Source of the DNA: Firmicutes bacterium UBA4916 | Lineage (GTDB): Bacteria > Bacillota > Clostridia > Tissierellales > Tepidimicrobiaceae | Length of the DNA: 8,000 nucleotides | NCBI GenBank assembly: GCA_002398845.1 | Contig: DHBY01000095.1 | Coordinates: 1-8,000, forward strand | Direction of reading: 5' to 3' | In this document: piece by piece, positions 1 through 5,122 of the stretch | Position numbering within the stretch: the stretch's first letter is position 1 | How the letters are laid out: every line of letters starts with the position of its first letter | Notes under the pieces: model-generated | Databases searched by the model: none | What the model was told of the DNA's origin: nothing | Seen by the model: the letters and a program-made list of their open reading frames with translations, nothing else | Position numbers and translations under genes: made by a program

Positions 1-462
1 GTATTTATAACTGCCCATAGACAGAGGTATCCGTTTGATGTAGCTCCAAGTTTTTGGGAACAACTTGTAGATAAGGCCGCTGATAAAATATTAATAATAG
101 AAGAAGTTCAAAATGAAATATTAAAAGGAAAAGATTTATTAGCAGATTGGTATAGCAGTCAAAGTCCTAATTTTACAGTATTAAGAATACCTGAACAAGA
201 AGTGATAGGAGCTTATAGGAAGATAATAAATTTCGTAAATGATAATAAAAGATATACACAATCAGCAAAGGATGAATTTGCTTCAATAGCAGATTCGTGG
301 TTATGTGCTTATGCTTTGGCCTATGGGTCAACAATTGTTACATTAGAAACCTATCAGGCTGGAGTTAAAAATAGAGTAAAAATTCCTAATGTATGTAAAG
401 AATTTGGTATTAGATATATTGATTTGTTACAATTTATGAGAGAAGTTGGTATTAGACTGTAA
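1..462 (+). CDS. DUF4411 family PIN-like protein, 5' end outside the window
   Basis: Frame 1 is open from the first base to TAA at 460-462, giving 153 residues. It resembles the DUF4411 family, small PIN-domain-like proteins thought to act as toxin-type RNases. Visible family signs are the start VFITAHRQRYPFD, which in relatives follows a short beta strand carrying the first catalytic Asp; FWEQL at 18-22; an acidic EEVQNE at 34-39; SIADSWL at 95-101 with the likely catalytic Asp98; TLE at 114-116; and KIPNVCKEFGI at 127-137. Probably only about 5-10 residues are missing upstream, including the first Asp. A GTG at 202 is in frame but is internal, because clear homology continues before it. Members of this family are often encoded after an ImmA/IrrE or XRE-type partner, which would lie off the left edge. 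The family call is fairly secure; nuclease activity is inferred. Confidence 0.8.
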   Translation, partial: VFITAHRQRYPFDVAPSFWEQLVDKAADKILIIEEVQNEILKGKDLLADWYSSQSPNFTVLRIPEQEVIGAYRKIINFVNDNKRYTQSAKDEFASIADSWLCAYALAYGSTIVTLETYQAGVKNRVKIPNVCKEFGIRYIDLLQFMREVGIRL

Positions 463-526
463 ACATCCAAGCCTGGCGACTCAAGTTATAAAAAAGCCAG
501 AGCACTCCATGTTAAAAATTATTTAT
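461..526 (+). repeat. Chimeric copy of the palindromic repeat (left arm + block B)
   Basis: Starts at the stop codon of the DUF4411 gene. Positions 463-487 match the left arm of the full hairpin at 4426-4482 (ATCCAAGC..GGCGACTCAAGTT), but the right arm is missing. Instead a 33-base block at 493-525 follows that is identical to 6481-6513. The left-arm GCCTGGC can pair with GCCAGAGC of the block with one bulged A, so a short hairpin is re-formed. The origin of such hybrids is unknown. Confidence 0.75.
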
Positions 527-536
527 ATTCTCTAAT

Positions 537-577
537 AGAAAAGAAACTAGAAAATTTATTTTTCTAGTTTCTTTTCT
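537..577. terminator. Bidirectional A/T-rich hairpin terminator
   Basis: Two perfectly complementary 18-base arms (537-554 and 560-577; core GAAACTAG/CTAGTTTC) flank a 5-base loop. The outer parts of the arms are A-rich on one side and T-rich on the other, as in bidirectional terminators. It lies between the convergent DUF4411 and xre genes and overlaps the last codons (KKLEK and stop) of the xre gene at 556-978, so it would end both transcripts. Confidence 0.7.
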
Positions 578-978
578 AATTTCAATATTTCAATAGTGGC
601 TTCTATACCGTATTTAAATACCTTATCAAGTGTATCTTGAGAAATATGTTCATTTTCTACTATAATCTTTTCACTTAATAATCTTTCTTTAATTTTGGCT
701 TCTAATTCTCCATAGTTTTTAAATTTACTATTGTCATCACCTAATTCAGATTTACAACTTGCATAACCTTTTTTATTATCAGTACGACCAAGGAGATAGT
801 TAGTGGAGCATCCAAGAACTTCTGATATTTTTGTAATTATCTCTGCCTTTGGTTCTCTTAGATTGTTTTCATAGCGTGACAGATTAGCTTCAGTAATATT
901 AGCTTTTTCAGATAATCCTTTTTGACTTAAATCGAGTTCTTTTCTTAAATTTAATATTCTTTCTCCAATGCTTGCCAC
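556..978 (-). CDS. XRE-family HTH transcriptional regulator (140 aa)
   Basis: A cro/C1-type helix-turn-helix covers residues 4-63: IGERILNLRKELDLSQKGLSEKANI, the recognition region TEANLSRYENNLREPK, then ISEVLGCSTNYLLGRTD, which is the usual end of this domain. Residues about 64-140 are a charged, probably helical tail with no recognised fold, likely for oligomerisation or a partner. The start is GTG at 978, supported by AGGAGG at 987-992, eight bases upstream. It is probably a DNA-binding repressor in the cytosol. Its promoter has a palindrome between -35 and -10, which suggests autoregulation. It is convergent with the DUF4411 gene and in the same orientation as the second xre gene. Target genes beyond itself are unknown; a phage or toxin-antitoxin origin is possible but not shown. 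Confidence 0.9.
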   Translation of the reverse strand: MASIGERILNLRKELDLSQKGLSEKANITEANLSRYENNLREPKAEIITKISEVLGCSTNYLLGRTDNKKGYASCKSELGDDNSKFKNYGELEAKIKERLLSEKIIVENEHISQDTLDKVFKYGIEATIEILKLEKKLEK

Positions 979-999
979 CTGTTATTCCTCCTAAAGCTT

Positions 1000-1028
1000 C
1001 CTATACAGTGTTTTACACTAACTCCCAA
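1000..1028 (-). promoter_or_regulatory. Promoter of the first xre gene with a palindromic operator in its spacer
   Basis: Reading the minus strand, TTGGGA (1028-1023), a 17-base spacer and TATAGG (1005-1000) form a plausible though weak sigma-A promoter. The spacer holds the perfect inverted repeat AGTGT-3-ACACT (1007-1019), well placed for a small XRE dimer to block RNA polymerase. The leader to the GTG start is only about 15-20 bases. That this is an operator is inferred from its position. Confidence 0.5.
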
Positions 1029-1121
1029 TTTTTCCGCAATTTTTTTCTTTTAAATCCCAAACTTTTATCTAATTTATACTTATTAACTGGAATTTCTATA
1101 TAGTAGTTAGCTTATATCTTC

Positions 1122-1433
1122 TCATTCTTTAAAGGCTCTAATCAAACTGTTAATAGCTTCAAGCTGCTTAGGAGTTAAGCTTTTAGAATTGTATAGAAGT
1201 TCTTTAATCTCATCAGATAGAATCTCAGTATTTACTCCATCACTAAAGAAATCAGACATACTGATTTTAAAATAATCACATATTTTCATAAGCAAATCTA
1301 GAGAAGGCTTAGAAACTCCATTTTCGATTTTGCTTATATTGGAAGGGTCAATGCCAAGAGAAATTGCAAGTTTATTAGCAGATATATTATTTAATTTCCT
1401 AAGTTCTCTTATCCTATTTCCGATTTTATCCAT
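1122..1433 (-). CDS. XRE-family HTH transcriptional regulator (103 aa)
   Basis: Residues 4-60 form a compact cro/C1-type HTH: IGNRIRELRKLNNISANKLA, IDPSNISKIENGVSKPS (turn and recognition helix), LLMKICDYFKISMSDFF. The short tail carries LTPKQLEAINSLIRAF, a common end in small clostridial SinR-like repressors. The ATG at 1433 has GAGG at 1442-1445, eight bases upstream. The gene is divergent from the NhaC/desulfidase operon, and the 229-base space between them contains repeated ATGTTGA half-sites, so it may control that operon and itself (inference). There is no ligand domain, so any signal would come through a partner protein or protein stability. The 143 bases between this gene and the next xre gene hold only that gene's promoter; no other gene is seen there. 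Confidence 0.9.
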   Translation of the reverse strand: MDKIGNRIRELRKLNNISANKLAISLGIDPSNISKIENGVSKPSLDLLMKICDYFKISMSDFFSDGVNTEILSDEIKELLYNSKSLTPKQLEAINSLIRAFKE

Positions 1434-1466
1434 AAAAACAACCTCGCTTAGATTATTCTTAATACT

Positions 1467-1475
1467 ATTGTACCA
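1467..1475 (-). promoter_or_regulatory. Candidate extended -10 promoter for the second xre gene
   Basis: On the minus strand, TGGTACAAT forms an extended -10 (TGnTANAAT-like), about 33 bases upstream of the ATG at 1433. No good -35 is visible; the expected place reads TTTTAA, next to the ATGTTGA half-site at 1495-1503. Weak call based on pattern only. Confidence 0.4.
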
Positions 1476-1493
1476 ATATAATGCCCTTATTAA

Positions 1494-1577
1494 AATGTTG
1501 AATTTAAATCAATATTATGTTGACAATATGAATCGTATACAATATAATGAAATTAATCATGAAACTTATTCAACATT
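1494..1577. promoter_or_regulatory. Cluster of ATGTTGA half-sites between divergent genes (candidate operator)
   Basis: AATGTTGAAT at 1494-1503 is exactly inverted as ATTCAACATT at 1568-1577, and a third ATGTTGAC lies at 1517-1524 across the -35 of the NhaC-operon promoter. A near-palindrome TTGAATTTAAATCAA covers 1498-1512. This arrangement around a divergent promoter pair fits binding by an XRE-type repressor, most simply the one encoded at 1122-1433. Binding is inferred. Confidence 0.45.
1520..1548 (+). promoter_or_regulatory. Perfect-consensus sigma-A promoter of the NhaC/desulfidase operon
   Basis: TTGACA (1520-1525), a 17-base spacer and TATAAT (1543-1548) match the housekeeping consensus at every position. 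Transcription would start near 1555, leaving a leader of about 108 bases before the ATG at 1663. No riboswitch or terminator hairpin was recognised in that leader. Such a strong promoter usually needs a repressor, consistent with the flanking half-sites. Confidence 0.75.
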
Positions 1578-1662
1578 ATATAAGGTGGTGAGTTTATTGA
1601 CATAATTTTCATCAAAAGCAAACGTTTTTCAACTATTACTAAAACTTAAGGAGGAGGATATC

Positions 1663-3138
1663 ATGCATGAAGAAGAAAGGCTAGAATTTCGAGGAAGTAA
1701 CTTCTTTGCTTTAGTTCCGTTTACAATCTTTATTGTTATCACCATTTCTTTATCATTTTTTAATGCAGCTGATCTAAATATGATGATTGGTGCAGGTGTT
1801 ATTGGGCTATTGGTTGGTATGCTTTTTGCGAAGGATTTGACTAAATATTGGGATGCTGTGTTGGAAGGACTTGGTTCTAAGGTTGGTATGACTGCTGTTA
1901 TGCTTTGGCTAATCGTAGGTATCTATGGTAATATTCTAAAGAGTGGTCATATAGTTGAAGGTCTTGTTTGGCTTAGTGTGAAGATAGATATTAGTGGATC
2001 TGCATTTACTGTTGCAGCATTTATATTTTCTGCAATCTTTGCCATGGCAACTGGCTCTGGATTTGGCACTATATCTACAATGAGTTTTATCTTATATCCA
2101 GCAGGAATTTTATTGGGTTCTAATCCAGCAGTATTAGCAGGTGCAATACTATCAGGAGCAGCATTTGGAGATAATCTGGCCCCTGTATCAGATACTACTA
2201 TTATTGCAGCTACAAGTCAGGAGTATGAACATAAAGAGGGCTCTGCTGAAATAGGTGGTACAGTAAGGACACGTATGCCATATGTGCTTGTAGCCGGGGC
2301 AATCTCTATTATATTATTTTTTATCTTTGGCGGTGCAGATACAAGTACAGATGCTAATTTAGCAAATGAATTGTTACAACAATATCAAAATCCAACAGGA
2401 TTGCTATTACTGATTCCAACTTTATTAGTTATATTACTTGCAGTAAAAGGGACCAATATCTTTGCTGCATTATCTACAGGGATAGTATCTGCGATATTGA
2501 TTGGGATTGTTGCTGGATTATTTGATTTCAGTGCGTTGATTTCTATAGAAGGTGGAGCTATCACAGGTGCAATACCAGAAGGGGTAGCAGGTATGACTAC
2601 TGTTTCTATATTGCTTATTTTGGTTGTTGCAATGGGAAACCTTTTGATTAAAAGTGGATGCATGGATATGACTGTCAACTGGCTTAATGAAAAGGTTATC
2701 AAAACACCACGTGGAGCAGAGGTTGCAATATTTTCTCTTGCCACTATCTTTGGCATACTAATTGCCGCTATAAATACGATAGCTAATATATGTGTTGCTC
2801 CATTTGTAAATGCTATAGGACAAAAAAATAAGTTGCATCCATATCGTAGGGCAAATATTTTGGCAACTGCCGTATGCTCATTTCCGTTTTTTCTACCATA
2901 TGGTGGATGTGTTCTATTATTGCTTGGAGGTATATCTTCTATGAAAGGTAGTTATCCATTTTTGCCAACTCTTGCAGCTACTGATATGATGTTTACTGTA
3001 TTTTATGGTTGGGCAATATGGGCCGTTATGCTTATAGCTTGTCTAACTGGATGGGGGCGTACATTTGAAGGAGAAGGCGGCAAGATGGTAAAGGAAAAAG
3101 ATATGATGAGTATTAATATAAATGAAAATAGGGGGTAA
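1663..3138 (+). CDS. NhaC-family Na+/H+ antiporter-type transporter (491 aa)
   Basis: A hydrophobic membrane protein with about 11-12 predicted helices, starting after a short charged cytosolic N-terminus. The family signature is GAAFGDNLAPVSDTTIIAAT at 165-184; other family-like parts are GSGFGTISTM at 131-140 and INTIANICVAPF at 370-381. The length of 491 is usual for NhaC-type carriers (ion transporter superfamily). The ATG has AAGGAGGAGG just upstream. NhaC relatives include Na+/H+ antiporters and also Na+- or H+-coupled carriers of organic and amino acids, such as malate/lactate exchange. Its stop is 5 bases before a cysteine desulfidase-like gene, whose ribosome binding site overlaps its end, so the two are surely co-translated. 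This context favours a role in moving the lyase's substrate or product over plain sodium homeostasis; the actual substrate is unknown. The charged C-terminal tail (466-491) is cytosolic. Confidence 0.85.
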   Translation: MHEEERLEFRGSNFFALVPFTIFIVITISLSFFNAADLNMMIGAGVIGLLVGMLFAKDLTKYWDAVLEGLGSKVGMTAVMLWLIVGIYGNILKSGHIVEGLVWLSVKIDISGSAFTVAAFIFSAIFAMATGSGFGTISTMSFILYPAGILLGSNPAVLAGAILSGAAFGDNLAPVSDTTIIAATSQEYEHKEGSAEIGGTVRTRMPYVLVAGAISIILFFIFGGADTSTDANLANELLQQYQNPTGLLLLIPTLLVILLAVKGTNIFAALSTGIVSAILIGIVAGLFDFSALISIEGGAITGAIPEGVAGMTTVSILLILVVAMGNLLIKSGCMDMTVNWLNEKVIKTPRGAEVAIFSLATIFGILIAAINTIANICVAPFVNAIGQKNKLHPYRRANILATAVCSFPFFLPYGGCVLLLLGGISSMKGSYPFLPTLAATDMMFTVFYGWAIWAVMLIACLTGWGRTFEGEGGKMVKEKDMMSININENRG

Positions 3139-3143
3139 AGAAA

Positions 3144-4427
3144 ATGAATGAATTAACATTACTTATTAAAGAGGACATGAAACCAGCATTAGGGGTTACT
3201 GAACCTGGTGCAATTGCTTTTGCAGTAGCTACTGCCCGCTCTTATACCAAAGGAGAAATTAAAAGTGTAAATGTATCTATGAATTCTGGCATGTATAAAA
3301 ATGCATTTACTTGTGGTATTCCTAATTCTAAAGAAGTAGGAAATGTATTTGCAGCGGCTTTAGGTGTTGTTGCAGGAAATCCTGATAAAGGACTCGAAGC
3401 CTTGGCAGATGTCACTCCAGAAGATAATATAAAGGCACAGGCTTTAATAGATGAAGGAAAGGTAACAGTGGAGTTAAGTGGGATTACATCAAATATATTT
3501 ATTGAAGCTACTGTCAAAACTGAAAAAGATACCTGTATTGTCACTATTCGTGATACTCATACCAATATAACTAAAATTGTAGTAAATGATGTAGTGGAAT
3601 TTGAAAAAGAAACCAATAAAAAGGCTGACTCTAAAGTAGAATATGAAGAATGTATAATCCATAGATATACATTAGAAGATATCTATAAATATATAAGAAC
3701 AGTAGATATATCTGAGTTAGAATTCATTCGTGAAGCATATTGTGTAAATATGGAGCTTTTTAATGAAGGTATATCAAATTCTAGAACGACCTTTGCAAAG
3801 CATCTTCTTAAGATGAATGGTGGAGAGATATTTTCTAAAGATGAGCAAAAGACGGCTCAACTATTATGTAATGCAGCTATAGAAGCACGTGTTATTGGAT
3901 TAGACAAGCCTGCAATGAGCATTACAGGGTCAGGAGCACATGGAATTATTGCAACCTTGCCATTATATGGAGTCTATAAAGTCAATAATTTAGCTGAGGA
4001 AAAACTACTACGTGCAACTGCTTTAAGCTATCTTGTAACAATGTATATAAAAGAATATTCGGGGAGGCTATCAGCATTTTGTGGCTGTGCAATTGCTGCA
4101 GGTACTGGTATGGCGTGTGCTCTAGTATATTTAAAGGATGGTACCCTTAAACATATGGTTCAAACTATTAACAATATGGCATCTAGTATTACAGGTATGA
4201 TTTGTGATGGAGGTAATCAAGGCTGTACTATGAAGGGAATAGTAGCAGTTGACGCAGCATTTAAGTCTGTTGAATTTGCTATGAATGACACATATATTTA
4301 TAATGTTCATGGCATCAATGACAAAACACCCGAAGAGACCATGAGAAATATGGGACTCATAGCATCTCCTGGTATGGTAGATACGGAAAGAGTCATTGTT
4401 GAAATATTTGAATCTAAATTGAAATAA
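3144..4427 (+). CDS. UPF0597 / L-cysteine desulfidase (CyuA/CdsB)-family protein, SDH_alpha fold
   Basis: The 427 residues match the whole UPF0597 family (E. coli YhaM/CyuA, methanogen L-cysteine desulfidase), oxygen-sensitive [4Fe-4S] enzymes related to L-serine dehydratase alpha. These convert cysteine to pyruvate, ammonia and sulfide; some members may act on serine or others. Visible signs: KPALGVTEP at 13-21, GSGAHGI at 262-268, RLSAFCGC at 308-315, and GMICDGGNQGCTMK at 351-364. Cys313, Cys354 and Cys361 sit where cluster ligands are expected. Two differences from E. coli CyuA as I recall it stand out: its LGCTEP Cys is Val18 here, and its GSGNQG is GSGAHG. This makes a different substrate or mechanism possible. 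The start is ATG after AGGGGGT, which overlaps the stop of the upstream carrier gene. It is cytosolic and is the second gene of the operon; a long hairpin begins inside its stop codon. Confidence 0.85.
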   Translation: MNELTLLIKEDMKPALGVTEPGAIAFAVATARSYTKGEIKSVNVSMNSGMYKNAFTCGIPNSKEVGNVFAAALGVVAGNPDKGLEALADVTPEDNIKAQALIDEGKVTVELSGITSNIFIEATVKTEKDTCIVTIRDTHTNITKIVVNDVVEFEKETNKKADSKVEYEECIIHRYTLEDIYKYIRTVDISELEFIREAYCVNMELFNEGISNSRTTFAKHLLKMNGGEIFSKDEQKTAQLLCNAAIEARVIGLDKPAMSITGSGAHGIIATLPLYGVYKVNNLAEEKLLRATALSYLVTMYIKEYSGRLSAFCGCAIAAGTGMACALVYLKDGTLKHMVQTINNMASSITGMICDGGNQGCTMKGIVAVDAAFKSVEFAMNDTYIYNVHGINDKTPEETMRNMGLIASPGMVDTERVIVEIFESKLK

Positions 4428-4482
4428 ATATCCAAGTTTGGCGACTCAAGTTGGTAACTTGAGTCGTCGAGCCCGGATATTT
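4426..4482. repeat. Full palindromic repeat, subtype I, acting as terminator
   Basis: Arms 4426-4452 and 4456-4482 (27 bases each, 3-base loop) pair with GU wobbles and two adjacent mismatches near the base. The inner GCGACTCAAGTT part is perfect. The hairpin starts within the TAA of the desulfidase gene and is followed by TTTGCAAAATTTGC. Probably a factor-independent terminator of the operon, and one of several related copies in this window. Confidence 0.8.
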
Positions 4483-4517
4483 TGCAAAATTTGCACAACA
4501 GAAGTTACTAACCAAAG

Positions 4518-4553
4518 GTACCTCACAGATAGAAATACCTAAGAGGTGCTTTT
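4518..4553 (+). terminator. Rho-independent terminator with conserved loop (block C, copy 1)
   Basis: GTACCTC (4518-4524) pairs with GAGGTGC (4543-4549), followed by TTTTC. The loop CACAGATAGAAATACC is nearly the same as in the terminator at 7679-7719. It is preceded by AAGTTACTAAC (4502-4512), the loop region of the palindromic repeat, so this is a further modular copy. It would back up the operon's 3' end. Confidence 0.7.
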
Positions 4554-4611
4554 CTTAAATGAATTTGGTAAAAAGCTAAAGTTTGATTCAAGAATTTGTA
4601 TAGTTTTCATA

Positions 4612-4641
4612 TTGAATAAGGTGTTAAATTAATGGTATAAT
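4612..4641 (+). promoter_or_regulatory. Promoter of the small coiled-coil gene
   Basis: TTGAAT (4612-4617), an 18-base spacer and TATAAT (4636-4641) lie 31 bases before the ATG at 4672. The gene thus has its own sigma-A promoter, separate from the upstream operon. Confidence 0.6.
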
Positions 4642-4671
4642 AAATATAACCTATATTTGGAGGGGATCGGA

Positions 4672-4923
4672 ATGGGTAAGGATGTAACAAATGAGCAATT
4701 ATTTGAATTTATGACAAAGATGTATGGTGAAATGCAGGAAGGGTTCAAAGAAGTAAAAACTGAAATAGAGGAAACAAAAAATAGGGTAATTATTATTGAA
4801 CAAGAACATGGGAAAAAATTAGATACTTTATTTGATGGTTATAAACAAAATGCTGATAAATTAGATAGGATTGAAAAAGAAGTATCTAAACATGAGGAAA
4901 TAATACTTAGAAGAATAAAATAA
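4672..4923 (+). CDS. Small coiled-coil protein of unknown function (83 aa)
   Basis: Starts with ATG at 4672, six bases after GGAGGGG (4659-4665). An upstream in-frame TTG at 4657 overlaps this ribosome binding site and is not a likely start. The protein is hydrophilic and highly charged. Residues 5-25 (VTNEQLFEFMTKMYGEMQEGF) form a short amphipathic helix. Residues 26-49 are a heptad-like EVKTEIEETKNRVIIIE, and the tail from about 55 on reads LFDGYKQNADKLDRIEKEV, then KHEEIILRRIK. I recall similar short proteins with this LFDGYKQ...KHEE.ILRR ending as common and multi-copy in clostridia, without known function. It has no signal peptide or membrane segment. It has its own promoter and lies between two palindromic repeats, which suggests an inserted module. 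A role as adaptor or antitoxin-like partner would be speculation. Confidence 0.8.
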   Translation: MGKDVTNEQLFEFMTKMYGEMQEGFKEVKTEIEETKNRVIIIEQEHGKKLDTLFDGYKQNADKLDRIEKEVSKHEEIILRRIK

Positions 4924-4939
4924 GAATTCAAAAGTAACT

Positions 4940-4988
4940 ATCCAAGCTCAGCAACTCAAGTTACTAACTTGAGTTGCTGGGCTTGGAT
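4940..4988. repeat. Full palindromic repeat, subtype I, between convergent genes
   Basis: Arms 4940-4962 and 4966-4988 pair over 23 positions with a single GU wobble and a 3-base loop (ACT). It lies 16 bases after the coiled-coil gene's stop and 18 bases from the end of the oadG-like gene on the other strand, so it can act as a bidirectional terminator. Relative to the copy at 4426-4482 it has a G-C to A-T change in both arms (GCGACTC versus GCAACTC), which keeps the pairing. Confidence 0.85.
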
Positions 4989-5006
4989 GTTTATAACAGA
5001 ATTATA

Positions 5007-5111
5007 TTATTTCACTGGAAACAATTTTACAAGCAATTTAATTAAAAAATAGAATATTATCAATATGGAAAAGGTGGCTCCCATGCCATATAAAAGCAAC
5101 TGTAATCCCAT
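5007..5111 (-). CDS. oadG: OadG-like gamma subunit of a sodium-pump decarboxylase (34 aa)
   Basis: A short ORF directly after the oadB-like gene. Its ribosome binding site AGGAGGG overlaps the TAG stop of that gene, and its ATG is at 5111. The 34 residues form one membrane helix: YGMGATFSILIIFYFLIKLL (8-27), then VKLFPVK. The GMG..F..L..F...IKL pattern is what decarboxylase gamma subunits (OadG, MmdD type) show in their N-terminal membrane segment. These anchor and assemble the alpha and beta subunits. It lacks the proline/charged C-terminal domain that in K. pneumoniae OadG binds Zn and the alpha subunit, so it is a minimal form. The beta-gamma order, tight spacing and strong ribosome binding site support a real gene. 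The function is by family resemblance over one helix only. Confidence 0.75.
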   Translation of the reverse strand: MGLQLLLYGMGATFSILIIFYFLIKLLVKLFPVK

Positions 5112-5122
5112 AACTATCCCTC

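Noticed and set aside
202..462. GTG at 202 as the start of the first gene
   Set aside because: The same frame is open from base 1 and the upstream residues match the DUF4411 family, so 202 is internal.
1559..1591. Leader peptide of 10 codons (ATG at 1559)
   Set aside because: It has no ribosome binding site, lies right at the start of the transcript and is not followed by an attenuator.
1330..1605. Plus-strand ORF of 91 codons
   Set aside because: It is the antisense of the second xre gene and runs across its promoter region; no ribosome binding site or recognisable protein pattern.
1555..1662. T-box or other riboswitch in the leader of the NhaC operon
   Set aside because: AAGGTGG at 1582-1588 recalls a T-box, but the rest of the T-box sequence, a specifier stem and a terminator hairpin are absent.
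2385..3544. Minus-strand ORFs within the carrier and lyase genes
   Set aside because: They are shadows of strongly supported family members on the plus strand, without ribosome binding sites or recognisable domains. The same holds for ORFs opposite oadB and rpn.
4657..4671. TTG at 4657 as the start of the coiled-coil gene
   Set aside because: The TTG overlaps the GGAGGGG ribosome binding site, which is correctly spaced for the ATG at 4672.
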